Shown: piece after piece, positions 25,685-34,231 of the stretch
Numbering within the stretch: the stretch's first letter is position 1
Layout: each line of letters starts with the position of its first letter
Assembly: GCA_963772295.1 (NCBI GenBank)
Contig: CAVYWO010000003.1
Coordinates: forward strand, 62,001 to 126,000
DNA from: AP-15 sp963772295
GTDB lineage: Bacteria > Pseudomonadota > Alphaproteobacteria > ATCC43930 > CGMCC-115725
Reading direction: 5' to 3'
DNA length: 64,000 bases
Made by a program: the position numbers and the translations under genes
Notes under the pieces: generated by a model
Database searches by the model: none
What the model was told of the DNA's origin: nothing
What the model saw: only the letters and a program-made list of their open reading frames with translations

Positions 25685-25810
25685 ATGAAGATCGTCAACT
25701 CGCTGAAGTCACTGAAAAAGCGCGACAAGGGCTGCCGCATCGTGCGGCGCAAGGGCCGCGTCTACGTGATCAACAAGGCAAACCCGCGCTACAAGGCGCG
25801 CCAGGGCTGA
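25685..25810 (+). CDS. rpmJ: 50S ribosomal protein L36 (YkgO type)
   Basis: 41 residues, ATG 25685 with GAGAGG upstream: MKIVNSLKSLKKRDKGCRIV then RRKGRVYVINKANPRYKARQ. This is the longer, Cys-poor L36 form usual in Alphaproteobacteria; only one Cys remains of the zinc-binding set. It is a component of the large ribosomal subunit. Confidence 0.95.
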   Translation: MKIVNSLKSLKKRDKGCRIVRRKGRVYVINKANPRYKARQG

Positions 25811-25835
25811 GCCGCCGCCGAGCCGGGCCGCGCCG

Positions 25836-27323
25836 ATGGAGATGCCGGCGCCGGACGTCCGGGTGTTGCAGCGCCGGGACGAGATCGTTGCGGCGCTGCG
25901 GCGGATCGTGCCGGGCGAAGGCGTCATCGCCTCCGAGCCGGAGCGGCGCGCTTACGAGAGCGACGGGCTGACCGCCTATCGCCAGCTGCCGCTGGTCGTC
26001 GTCCTGCCGTCGCGGGTCGACGAGGTCGCCGCGGTCCTGCGCTATTGCCGGGAACAGGGCGTCAGGGTGGTGCCGCGCGGCGCCGGCACGTCACTCTCCG
26101 GCGGCGCTCTGCCTTTGGCCGACGGCGTGCTGCTCGGCATGGCCAAGTTCAACCGCATTCTCGAAATCGATTACGACAACCGCTGTGTGGTGGCACAACC
26201 GGGCGTCACCAATCTAGCCCTCAGCCAGGCGGTCGAGCAGCGAGGCTTTTATTATGCGCCCGACCCGTCGAGCCAGATCGCCTGCACGATCGGCGGCAAT
26301 GTCGCCGAGAATTCGGGCGGCGTGCACTGCCTCAAATACGGGCTGACGACCAACAATCTCCTCGGCCTCGAGCTGGTGCTGATCGACGGCGAGATCGTCC
26401 GCCTCGGCGGCAAGCATCTCGATGCCGGCGGCTATGATCTGCTCGGCCTGGTCACCGGTTCCGAGGGCTTGCTCGGCGTCGTCACCGAGGTCACGGTGCG
26501 CATTCTGCCAAAGCCGACGACGGCGCGCGCACTGCTGATCGGTTTCGCAGCGGTCGAGGACGCCGGAAATTGCGTCGCCGCGATCATCGCCGCCGGCATC
26601 ATTCCGGGCGGCATGGAGATGATGGACCGGCCGGCGATCCATGCCGCCGAGGCGTTTGTCCGGGTCGGCTATCCGCTCGACGTCGAGGCGCTGTTGATCG
26701 TCGAGCTCGACGGCGCCCCGGCCGAGGTCGAGCACCTGATCGACAAGGTCGAGACGATCGCCCGCGGCCATGGCGCGACGATCGTGCGGCGCAGCCGCGA
26801 CGACGCCGAGCGGCTCGCCTTCTGGTCCGGCCGCAAGGCGGCCTTCCCGGCCGTCGGGCGGCTCGCACCCGACTATTTCTGCATGGACGGGACGATCCCG
26901 CGCGGCCGCCTCGCCGAAGTCCTCGCCCGCATCGGCGGGCTTTCCGAACGCTATCGGCTGAGGGTGGCGAACGTCTTTCACGCCGGCGACGGCAACCTGC
27001 ACCCGCTCATCCTCTATGATGCCAACGAGCCCGGCGAGATCGAGCGCGCCGAGGCGTTTGGCGCCGATATTCTGAGGCTCTGCGTCGAGGTCGGCGGCGT
27101 CCTGACCGGCGAGCACGGGGTCGGGGTCGAAAAGCGCGACCTGATGGGGACGATGTTCGACGAGACCGACCTGGCAACGCAGCAGCGGGTGAAATGCGCC
27201 TTCGACCCCGATGGGCTCTTGAACCCCGGCAAAGTCTTCCCGCAATTGCACCGCTGCGCCGAGCTGGGCCGCCTCCACGTCCATGCCGGCCGGCTGCCGT
27301 TTCCCGACCTGCCGCGGTTCTAG
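25836..27323 (+). CDS. glcD: Glycolate oxidase catalytic FAD subunit GlcD
   Basis: 495 residues. The PCMH FAD domain has VVPRGAGTSLSGGALPLADG, GGNVAENSGGVHCLKYGLTT and GSEGLLGVVTEVTV. The FAD-oxidase C domain has NVFHAGDGNLHP and GVLTGEHGVGVEKRDLM, typical of GlcD. It oxidises glycolate (or D-lactate) to glyoxylate (or pyruvate). It is on the plus strand, separated from glcEF on the minus strand. Reversing the proposed inversion of 21838-28062 would put it on the same strand as, and upstream of, glcE and glcF. Confidence 0.93.
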   Translation: MEMPAPDVRVLQRRDEIVAALRRIVPGEGVIASEPERRAYESDGLTAYRQLPLVVVLPSRVDEVAAVLRYCREQGVRVVPRGAGTSLSGGALPLADGVLLGMAKFNRILEIDYDNRCVVAQPGVTNLALSQAVEQRGFYYAPDPSSQIACTIGGNVAENSGGVHCLKYGLTTNNLLGLELVLIDGEIVRLGGKHLDAGGYDLLGLVTGSEGLLGVVTEVTVRILPKPTTARALLIGFAAVEDAGNCVAAIIAAGIIPGGMEMMDRPAIHAAEAFVRVGYPLDVEALLIVELDGAPAEVEHLIDKVETIARGHGATIVRRSRDDAERLAFWSGRKAAFPAVGRLAPDYFCMDGTIPRGRLAEVLARIGGLSERYRLRVANVFHAGDGNLHPLILYDANEPGEIERAEAFGADILRLCVEVGGVLTGEHGVGVEKRDLMGTMFDETDLATQQRVKCAFDPDGLLNPGKVFPQLHRCAELGRLHVHAGRLPFPDLPRF

Positions 27324-27642
27324 GCCCCCACCAGGCTGCGACGTCGTCGTAGGGCGGAAAACCCCCGGACGGCCGCCCGCCCAGAGCCTGCCCCAGGCCC
27401 GCCCGCCTGGCGGGCGGGCGGAGGGGGCGGGCGTTCCGGGGGGCGTTCCGCCATTGCAGCGCCGCCGAGGGAGATCCCCGGATCAAGTCCGGGGACCGGA
27501 ATGCGCGCTTCGCGCTGTTACGCCTTTGGTGCTGTCACTTTCCCCGGCGATCTTGTGGCCGGTGCGGCCGAAAAAGCGTAGGCTCCGCCGACGCCTTCAG
27601 GGTAGAGCGCAGCTGCGCCGAGAAGGCAGGGATGCCGCAGAA
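27324..27642. repeat. Intergenic region with REP-like palindromes
   Basis: No gene is seen here. CGCCCGCCTGGCGGGCGGGCG (about 27400-27420) and GATCCCCGGATCAAGTCCGGGG (27473-27494) are strong hairpins. The second is a widespread REP type. The frame of the following cyclase is open through this stretch but has no family-like sequence. Confidence 0.6.
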
Positions 27643-28062
27643 ATGCAGACCGCGCGTCGCCTTGCCGCGATCGTCGCCGCCGACGTGGCCGGCTACAGTC
27701 GGCTGACAGGGGCGGACGAGGAAGGGACGCTGGAACGCCTGCGGGCGTTGCGGCGCGAGACGATCGACCCGCCGATTCGCGAGCACCACGGCCGGATCGT
27801 AAAAACGACCGGCGACGGCCTGCTGATCGAGTTTGCGAGCGTCGTCGATGCGGTGCGTTGCGCTATCGCGATCCAGCGCGGGATGGCATGGCGAAACACC
27901 GAAGTGTCGCCCGAGAAGCGCATTCAGTTCCGCATCGGGATCAACCTTGGCGATGTGGTGGCGGAAGGCGATGACCTCCTGGGCGACGGGGTCAACGTCG
28001 CTGCCCGGCTCGAGGGCATCGCCGAGCCGGGCGGCATCTGTTTGTCCCGCGCGGCGTACGAC
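27643..28062 (+). pseudogene. 5' half of a class III cyclase gene (split gene)
   Basis: ATG 27643 begins MQTARRLAAIVAADVAGYSR, followed by GRIVKTTGDGLLIEFASVVD, FRIGINLGDVVAEGDDLLGD and GVNVAARLEGIAEPGGICLS. This is the N-terminal catalytic domain of the cyclase-TolB-TPR family with both metal Asp residues. It stops being cyclase exactly after AAYD (28062), where the family normally continues QVRNKIDLAAQDLGEQRLKN. From 28063 the sequence is orotate phosphoribosyltransferase. The missing continuation is found at 21838 on the minus strand. Confidence 0.8.
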
Positions 28063-28453
28063 AGTGCAGATGTTGTAATCGTCGATGATGTGACTACCAA
28101 GGGCAAGTCTGTAATGAAAGCTGTCGATGCGGTGTGGCAGCGAGGGTGTACTGTCAAAAGATCATCACGGTTGTCGACGGACTAGGGTCTGTCGTCAATT
28201 GAGCGGACGCCCGTTCCGATTACATCCGATTACCGTCTTGCCCGGCCTTGGGCCGGGCATCCACGGGAGCCCGCGAAGGCCTGTGCCGTTTCTCGTGGAT
28301 GGCCGGGCCGAGCCTGGCCGAGCCCGGCCAAAGCGTTGATATATGTGAGCCTGCGTTGCTAATTGACGACACGCCCTAGAAGGAGCCGCCGAGACCTTCC
28401 GCAATGCCGGGATCGATTTCATGGCGCTGTTCACGACGAAGGGTTTGGCGTAA
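28063..28453 (+). pseudogene. 3' remnant of orotate phosphoribosyltransferase (pyrE-like), split by an insertion
   Basis: The part before the insertion reads DVVIVDDVTTKGKSVMKAVD then AVWQRGCTVK and, after a one-base frameshift, KIITVVDGL. This is the PRPP-binding loop and following strand of PyrE. The part after the insertion (from 28376) reads EGAAETFRNAGIDFMALFTT then KGLA and stops at 28453, the normal PyrE C-terminus. Removing 190 bases plus one CTAG joins the two parts in frame as VVDGLEGAAETF. The N-terminal half of pyrE is missing. Confidence 0.85.
28182..28379. mobile_element. MITE-like non-coding element with terminal inverted repeats and CTAG target duplication
   Basis: CTAG at 28182-28185 and 28376-28379 flank a 190-base unit. 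Its ends are GGTCTGTCGTCAATT (28186-28200) and, read inverted from the right, GGCGTGTCGTCAATT (28361-28375), matching at 13 of 15 positions. Inside are only CCGGGC-type hairpins and no gene. The flanking pyrE remnant is restored in frame when the unit and one CTAG are removed, which proves insertion. The ends resemble those of IS5-type elements, but no transposase is in the window. Confidence 0.85.
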
Positions 28454-28649
28454 GACGGCCCAAATCCGTAGCCCCGGCTCGCGCTCGCCGAGTTTTCCAG
28501 GGTGCGCCCCGACCACTCCGACCATGCCACCGGGGCAAGACAGTCCCGAACGTGTTGAGGAATCTCACCACAGGATCGTGGCGGGCTTGGTAATCTGTAT
28601 GCGTGATCATTGCAGCCCCAAGCCGTTGCCAGCTCCCTAGCGGCGGGCG
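28454..28649. other. Intergenic, possible degraded tRNA-Ser-like stretch
   Basis: On the minus strand near 28475-28540 the order GGAGTGGTCGGGGC ... CCTGGAAAACTCG recalls the D arm and GGA anticodon arm of tRNA-Ser. The acceptor stem and T-arm cannot be paired. Otherwise nothing is recognised. Confidence 0.3.
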
Positions 28650-29144
28650 GTGTCAACGTCGCGCATCGGCTGGAAACCATGTTCGCGCGCGGGTCTTGTC
28701 CCGCATGTTCCACTCGACACGCGGGACTTTGCCGAGCTCCTCCTCATTCCCGGCGCGGGACCGCGGACTGTGCAGGCGCTGGCGATGGTAGCCGAGGTGG
28801 TACACGGCGCGCTGGACCGCTTCACGGACCCGGCGCGATTCTCTGTCGCCCACGGCGGCAAGGACCGGTATCCGTTTCCGGTGCCGCTCCGCGTGTACGA
28901 CGAAACCATTCAGGTGTTGAAATCGGCGGTCCAGAAAGCAAAATTGGCGCGAGCGGAAGAGCTCGGCGCGCTCAAACGGCTTGACGACCAAGCTCGACAG
29001 CTCGAGCGCCACGCCACGGGCCCTACAGTGCCGGAACTGATTGCGCAAGAGCGGCAGCGCTCTCCATCCTTTGGCGGCCGCAGCGTTTTTGGATGGGAGC
29101 GCGGTCAAACTTGGTGGAACCTCGGGCACATCGGCGGTCGATGA
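28650..29144 (+). pseudogene. DUF763 family protein, C-terminal fragment
   Basis: The frame contains DTRDFAELLLIPGAGPRTVQ, ALAMVAEVVHGALDRFTDPA, FSVAHGGKDRYPFPVPLRVY, then DETIQVLKSAV and PELIAQERQRSPSFGGRSVF. These are the C-terminal signatures of DUF763 (about 400 residues; function unknown, contains a helix-hairpin-helix-like GAGPRTVQAL). Only about the last 140 residues are recognisable, and the first 25 of the drawn frame are unrelated, so the gene lost its 5' two thirds. It ends overlapping the next start (ATGA). Confidence 0.75.
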
Positions 29145-29782
29145 GCCGCACCCCCAGACGGTATGATGCGGCTCAGGTCAGGCGCTTCTCAGACACAACA
29201 ATCGCGTATTACGATCGATTTGCACAGGCTTTTTGGAACGGTACGCGAGACCACGATGTCAACCAGAACTACGCGGCATTGCTCGACGCGATAGAGGGCG
29301 ACCCTCCTCATTCCATCCTTGATCTTGGTTGTGGACCCGGTCGGGATCTCAGTCACTTCCGATCCTTGGGGCACGAAGCCGTAGGGCTCGACGGATCTCT
29401 GCAATTCGTGGCCATGGCGCGCTCGCATTCGCGGTGCGAGGTTCTCCATCAGGATTTCCTGGCGATGCAATTGCCCGAGAGCCGCTTTGACGGCGTTTTT
29501 GCAAACGCCTCGCTGTTCCACGTACCCAGCCAGGAAATGCCGAAGGTACTGCTGGTACTGCTCAAGACGTTGAAGCCGCGCGGTGTGCTGTTCTCCTCGA
29601 ATCCGAGAGGGAATAACGAGGAGGGCTTGAGCGACGGTCGCTATGCCTGCTTCTTCGATCTCGACACTTGGCGCGATTACGTCACCTCGGCCGGCTTCGT
29701 GGAGGTGGGCCATTACTACCGCCCGCCGGGACTGCCGCGGCATAAGCAACCGTGGCTCGCGACCGTTTGGCGCAAAGCCTAA
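29141..29782 (+). CDS. SAM-dependent methyltransferase
   Basis: 213 residues, class I fold. Motif I is HSILDLGCGPGRDLSHF (about residues 60-76); an acidic second strand VGLDGS and the RFDGVFANASLFHVP region follow. The C-terminal part ends with VEVGHYYRPPGLPRHKQPWL, typical of methyltransferase-11 proteins. The substrate is unknown. ATG 29141 overlaps the stop of the DUF763 remnant. It runs tail-to-tail into the next gene with a 4-base overlap. Confidence 0.85.
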   Translation: MSRTPRRYDAAQVRRFSDTTIAYYDRFAQAFWNGTRDHDVNQNYAALLDAIEGDPPHSILDLGCGPGRDLSHFRSLGHEAVGLDGSLQFVAMARSHSRCEVLHQDFLAMQLPESRFDGVFANASLFHVPSQEMPKVLLVLLKTLKPRGVLFSSNPRGNNEEGLSDGRYACFFDLDTWRDYVTSAGFVEVGHYYRPPGLPRHKQPWLATVWRKA

Positions 29783-30969
29783 CCCACCAGGGCGCGCCGT
29801 ACCGCCGATACGGCCCGCAATGTCGCGGTTATGCGCGCAGCGTCGAGCGGAAGCTCCTGGGACGACACCTTGGCGACAACCAGCTGCCGTGCGGCGTCGA
29901 CGCACAGGTATTGTCCATGAATGCCGAGGCCGAACAGCAGCGGTCCGTCGCTGTCATCGATGTACCATTTGCTGCGATATCGGGCGCCCGGGATATACGC
30001 AGCAAAATCACCGGCGGACCAGGCCTGCGGGTCGCCGCCGGCAACCATGTCGTCGAGCCAGACGCGCGGCAATACCTGATTGCCGCCGCGAGCCCCGGCG
30101 TTCGCAATCAGCTGGCCGACCAGCGCCAGATCGCGGACCGTGGCGCAGATGCCGCCGGCGGCGCGGGGCGCGCCCAGGCGATCGACCGTGATGTAGGCGC
30201 TTCGCGCCGCTCCCATCGGCCGCCAGATCAATTCGCCGATCAGATCAGCGTAGCGGCGGCCGGTCGCCCGCTCGACCACCCAGCCGAGCAGGTCGGTATT
30301 CGGCGAGACATAGTGAAAGCGCCCGCCATGCGGCCCGTCTCGCTCGGTCATGGCGCGATAGAACGAGCGCAGATCGGATGGCGCCTCTCCCGGATCGAGC
30401 GGGACCCAATTGGTTGCCTTGCGATAGGCAACGATCGCCCCTGAGGTCGCAAGATAGTCTTCATTGAACGCGACGCCGGCGCGCATGTCGAGGAGGTGGC
30501 GGATCGTCGCACCCTGATATGCGGTCCCGCCGACCTCGGGCACCAAATCCGTCACCTTGCGGTCAGGCTCCAGTTCACCGCTCGTGGCCAATACGCCGGC
30601 GACCAGCCCGAACAGCGATTTCGACACCGACATCAGGATGTGCGGCGTCGTTTCGGTCATACCATTGGCGTATCGCTCGAAGACGATCCGGCCGCCTCTG
30701 GCGACGACGATGCCGTCGGTGCTCGTGTCGACGAGAAATTCATCGAACGCAAGCGGCCGGCCTCCGTCGGCCTCGATCGGGATGTCGCCGATCTCGACGC
30801 GGTCGATCGGCCATTCCTGCACATCGCCCGGATCGTTCACGATCTCGGCGGATGGCACGAGTTCACGCACATGGTGGAACGCCCATCGGCTGAACGGCGC
30901 CTGCCGCCAGTTCGCCAGCGTGACCTGACGGTCAGTCGATGGAGGAAAGCCGTGCATCAATCGAATCAT
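29779..30969 (-). CDS. Serine hydrolase, beta-lactamase/6-aminohexanoate-dimer hydrolase family
   Basis: 396 residues. The class C/NylB-like fold has the nucleophile motif SVSK (in HILMSVSKSLFGLVAGVLAT, about residue 115), a Tyr motif in HYVSPNTDLLGWV, and a C-terminal GIHGQYLCVD strand replacing KTG. No signal peptide is evident, so it is probably cytoplasmic. The family includes esterases, peptidases and nylon-oligomer hydrolases. The substrate cannot be deduced. Confidence 0.85.
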   Translation of the reverse strand: MIRLMHGFPPSTDRQVTLANWRQAPFSRWAFHHVRELVPSAEIVNDPGDVQEWPIDRVEIGDIPIEADGGRPLAFDEFLVDTSTDGIVVARGGRIVFERYANGMTETTPHILMSVSKSLFGLVAGVLATSGELEPDRKVTDLVPEVGGTAYQGATIRHLLDMRAGVAFNEDYLATSGAIVAYRKATNWVPLDPGEAPSDLRSFYRAMTERDGPHGGRFHYVSPNTDLLGWVVERATGRRYADLIGELIWRPMGAARSAYITVDRLGAPRAAGGICATVRDLALVGQLIANAGARGGNQVLPRVWLDDMVAGGDPQAWSAGDFAAYIPGARYRSKWYIDDSDGPLLFGLGIHGQYLCVDAARQLVVAKVSSQELPLDAARITATLRAVSAVRRALVG

Positions 30970-31047
30970 CTTGAGGGTGGTCGTCTGATCCTGACAAACC
31001 GAGACTACCCCACTGGCAGGGCCTCCCGTGATATTTCGTTAGCCACG

Positions 31048-31150
31048 CCGCTCCCTTTGCCGCACCTTCGGCCTCAAGCGCACCACCCTGATCGACTTCC
31101 TCGCCTGGATCGGCTGGTCTGCCGGCCTCAGGGATACGGGGAAGGCATGA
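31048..31150 (+). pseudogene. Possible C-terminal remnant of a Tn3-type resolvase
   Basis: The frame ending at TGA 31148-31150 reads LCRTFGLKRTTLIDFLAWIG then WSAGLRDTGKA. It looks like a helix-turn-helix tail and sits immediately before the Tn3 transposase start, where resolvase genes often end. Too short to be certain. Confidence 0.35.
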
Positions 31151-31153
31151 GTG

Positions 31154-31858
31154 ATGCGACGACAGCAATTGACCGAAGCCCAGATCACCGCGCTGCTCGA
31201 TCCGCCCACGGATCAACGTGAGCTGGTATGCCACTACACATTGTCGGCTGCCGACCTCGAAGCAATCCGGCGCTGTCGTGGCGACCATAATCGCCTCGGC
31301 CACGCCGTCATGCTTTGCTATCTGCGCTATCCGGGCCGTCCGCTGAAGGCGGGCGAGCGGCCGCCACGGCCGCTTCTTTTGTTCATCGCGGAGCAGATTG
31401 ACGCTCTTCCCGAGTCAATCGAGGACTATCTCGCCACGGAGCGGAACCGACAGCGCCATGTGGCCGAACTGCAGGACCGCCTCGGGTTTCGTCCCTTCGG
31501 GACGCGTCCGGCCGCGGATCTGGCCGGCTGGCTGCTGCCGCACGCGATCGAGAACAACCGGCTTGTGCATCTTGCCGGGCTGGGGGTGGAGGAATGCCGG
31601 CGGCGCCGGATCGTCGTCCCATCGCCCAAGCGCGCTCGAGCGGCTCTGCGTCCAAGCCGTCACCGCAATCATCCTGTGGAACACGCGGTATCTCGAGCGC
31701 GCCGTTGCCGCTCTGCGCAGACCAAGGATGTTCCGGACCAGCTACTCGCTCACCTCTCCTCGCTCGGCTGGGAGCATGTGAACCTCACCGGGGACTACAT
31801 CTGGAGCGCCGAGCGACCGGTCACGGAACGCCGCGACGGATTCCGCCCGCTCAGGGCT
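31154..31858 (+). pseudogene. Tn3-family transposase, internally deleted
   Basis: The N-terminal part (31154-31620) is the DUF4158-like start of TnpA: MRRQQLTEAQITALLDPPTD, then HYTLSAADLEAIRRCRGDHN and LGHAVMLCYLRYPGR. After a frameshift the sequence ALERLCVQA joins VTAIILWNTRYLERAVAALR, which belongs about 700 residues later. After another frameshift DQLLAHLSSLGWEHVNLTGD then YIW gives the normal C-terminus. The whole DDE catalytic core is deleted. A normal TnpA is near 1000 residues; this relic covers about 235. Confidence 0.85.
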
Positions 31859-31944
31859 GCGCCCGATACCGCTCGCCAAGGCCGCCTGAGTTCGTGGTTT
31901 GTCCGCTTATGTGTGAAATCCGGGCGTTTCGTTACTTCTGTCCT

Positions 31945-32084
31945 CGATGCAAGCACCAGGTCGAGCGTCCCGATCGCCGCGGGCAGATGCTCGCCGACCC
32001 GGCGCGCCGCCAGGCGTCCGCGCCGGGTTAGACCGCGCTGATGATCCTCGATTTTGCGTGGCGCAACAGGTGCAGTGTGTGCAT
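31945..32084 (-). pseudogene. SixA-like phosphohistidine phosphatase, N-terminal remnant
   Basis: ATG 32084 starts MHTLHLLRHAKS, the RHG-type catalytic motif of SixA. In a shifted frame RGLTRRGRLAARRVGEHLPA then TLDLVLAS follows. About 10 residues are missing between the two pieces, and everything after LDLVLAS is lost against the Tn3 relic. Confidence 0.65.
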
Positions 32085-32118
32085 GATTTGCTCTGGCGTC
32101 AGTGAAAACACTGCTCCC

Positions 32119-32805
32119 ATGTGGGGATTCGTCGCGAGATCGCATTTCAACACGGCGCCCGTTCGCGGGGCGGCCTGCTCGATGCTCCTCCTGATCGGCG
32201 GGGTTGCCGGCTTGCGAGAGGCGCCGATCATTCAGTCCTCGGCCGCCGTCGCCGGTGAGGTCAAATCGCAGAATGCCCCGGCGGAAATTTTCGCGTCGGT
32301 ACTGCTCGACATTAAGAAGAAAACACGAGTACCTGTTTTACTTCCCGGCCAGCGGCAATTATGGAGCTTACTGCACGAGCCAGCCGGATTAGAACTATGT
32401 GCCAACGCAGAGGCAGACGCGACCGGTTACTCCGTGTCCTTGGATTCTAGTTGCCCCTCCGACGGGAACGCTGGTTTCGTGGCGTCTTTCGAAGGCACGC
32501 TGAAGCCGGGTGCCCTCAGTCCTTACGACCCATCCGTCCGCAAGAGGCTGGCGGCCGTCTCGGCCGCCCTCCGGTTCGAGGGGGGTCTCCCCCGTTACGA
32601 CCCATCCTCGGGGGACAAGAGGGTGGAGCTGGCCCGCGGCATCAAAGGAGTGTTCAGCCCGGTTAGTTGCGGAGGTTCCTGCGCCCCGGCGGCGCTCTGG
32701 TGGCGCGAAAGGGGCGTTTGGTACGAGATTCGGGTGCACGATCATCCCACACCCGAAGACATGACGGCGGTGGCGAATTCGGCCATCCTCGGAAGGCCTC
32801 GCTAA
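32119..32805 (+). CDS. Hypothetical exported protein
   Basis: About 228 residues from ATG 32119; the frame is open from 32041 and ATG 32185 is also possible. A hydrophobic stretch (AACSMLLLIGGVAGL) may be a signal sequence. The body contains ILLDIKKKT-like VLLDIKKKTRVPVLLPGQ, a Cys pair, ARGIKGVFSPVSCGGSCAPA and EIRVHDHPTPEDM. The pattern resembles uncharacterised secreted proteins seen in several bacteria, but I cannot assign a function. Confidence 0.55.
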   Translation: MWGFVARSHFNTAPVRGAACSMLLLIGGVAGLREAPIIQSSAAVAGEVKSQNAPAEIFASVLLDIKKKTRVPVLLPGQRQLWSLLHEPAGLELCANAEADATGYSVSLDSSCPSDGNAGFVASFEGTLKPGALSPYDPSVRKRLAAVSAALRFEGGLPRYDPSSGDKRVELARGIKGVFSPVSCGGSCAPAALWWRERGVWYEIRVHDHPTPEDMTAVANSAILGRPR

Positions 32806-33258
32806 GCCCGACGCCTTGCTTGCCCCGGCGGCGGCATGACAGCGCGCCCGCCCCCGTGGGGGGAACGATCCCCCGCTGCCGGGGACTTTATAGAGAACGG
32901 GGTTTCTGGGGGTTACGGGGATTACACCCGCTCGAAACCCGCAGAAATCCTTGGTTTTCGCCGTACCCCCTTCGCGCGGGTGTAACTCCCCTGCGCTGGC
33001 GTTATCCCTCGTCCTCGTCCTGGTCCGCCTCGAACGGCCCGTAGTCGCCGCAGCGCGTGATCCGGATGACCGGCAACCGCTTCCCCTCCGGGTCCGAACC
33101 GTCGGCCGGCGGGCGCCAATAGCCGTCGATCCGCAACTGCTTCCGGTCAAAACCTGACCCCGTTCGAAAGTTGCAGCGGTTTTGGCTGGCACTGGTGACG
33201 CCGACTTTGTTCGGCGGATGGGCGTTGTTGCGCGCCTTGCATGGATTGGAGATAGCCC
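32806..33258. other. Intergenic accessory DNA with an inverted repeat
   Basis: ATTACACCCGC (about 32923-32933) and GCGGGTGTAACT (about 32976-32987) form a widely spaced inverted repeat. On the minus strand a frame ending at 33002 has a plausible acidic tail (GDYGPFEADQDEDEG) but no recognised family. The following recombinase start is at 33259. Confidence 0.4.
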
Positions 33259-33555
33259 ATGCAAGCTGTCGCATATTACCGGGTGTCGACCGAATCCCAA
33301 GGGCGCTCGGGTCTTGGGGTCGAGGCGCAGCGGGCAACTGTCGCTCGATTTGCCGAGCAACACGGTTACAGCTTCATCGGCGAGCTAACCGAGATCGAAA
33401 CGGGCAAGGGCGCCGACGCTCTCGCCCGCCGACCGATCCTCGCCGAGGCAATCGCCCAAGCACGCAAGGCGAAGTGTCCGGTGATCGTCGCGAAGTTGGA
33501 TCGCCTATCGCGCGACGCAATGCGGGTCAGAAACAGACATGGTCATAAGTTATGA
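33259..33555 (+). pseudogene. Serine recombinase (resolvase/invertase) N-terminal fragment
   Basis: ATG 33259, preceded by GGAGAT, starts MQAVAYYRVSTESQGRSGLG with the catalytic Ser in YRVST. It continues IETGKGADALARRPILAEAI and VIVAKLDRLSRD. Similarity stops there (about residue 87), and the frame ends with unrelated AMRVRNRHGHKL. The remainder of the catalytic domain and the DNA-binding domain are missing, so it is inactive. Confidence 0.8.
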
Positions 33556-33773
33556 CCGAAAGTAAAGGTAAAACCGTCGCTTGAACCCCTGACCATTTTG
33601 ACCTCACCAATTTTCCCGCTAGTCTCGCGGCACGGTGTAACCCATTGATCCGGCTGGCTCGCGGGAAGTTACACCCTCCGCTCTCGGGTTCATACTCCGT
33701 TCTTTTTCTCCGCCGCTTAGTGATGCAAGGTGTCGGATATGGTATCGAAACGGCTTCCGAGGCGAGCCAACCT

Positions 33774-34215
33774 ATGATTTCACATGACCTGTGCAAGGTG
33801 GATTTCACGCAAGACCAATCGGAAGACCCGCGCTTTCCTCACTGGCCATGCCCTGCGTGCAGACACGGTGTGCTTCAGCTTTCTGGCCGCTCGATACGCT
33901 TCGCATTATCGGCCGGAATGTCCTTCGCAATTGATCTCAACTCCTTGGGGAATTTTGAAGCCTACGGCCCGTTCTGCGCCACCATGGTGTGTGTAAATGA
34001 CGCATGCCATCAGGGTGTTGTGGTGATAGGCGACTACCTCTACCCACCCTCCTGAGGGAATGTACTGGTCAGCGCGCGGTTATGATTTTACGGTCGGGAA
34101 AAAGTATGTAATAAATGCGATACATCCCGCGTTTCGATTGATTGACATTCCACAACAATTAGCACTACCTATCCTCGCTCCGCTGGAGGAGAGCTTCGCG
34201 CAATTTTTTAGAACT
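33774..34215 (+). pseudogene. DUF4145-like protein, frameshifted and truncated
   Basis: The first part, from ATG 33774, has a zinc-ribbon-like CPACRHGVLQL and a second Cys pair (CATMVCVNDACHQGVVVIGD), and stops at 34055. One base later in another frame the text resumes: RGYDFTVGKKYVINAIHPAF then RLIDIPQQLALPILAPLEES, typical of the region just before a DUF4145 domain. Similarity ends near 34215 beside the next gene. The DNA is clearly more AT-rich than its surroundings. I suggest the family with moderate confidence. Confidence 0.5.
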
Positions 34216-34231
34216 CCGACGACGATTGACC

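Noticed and set aside
28475..28540. Possible tRNA-Ser on the minus strand
   Set aside because: Only D-arm and anticodon-arm-like pieces can be seen; the acceptor and T stems do not pair, so at best it is a degraded copy.
33541..33557. Palindrome GGTCATAAGTTATGACC as a recombination site or operator
   Set aside because: It is short and single in the window and lies past the broken recombinase. There is no evidence for a function.
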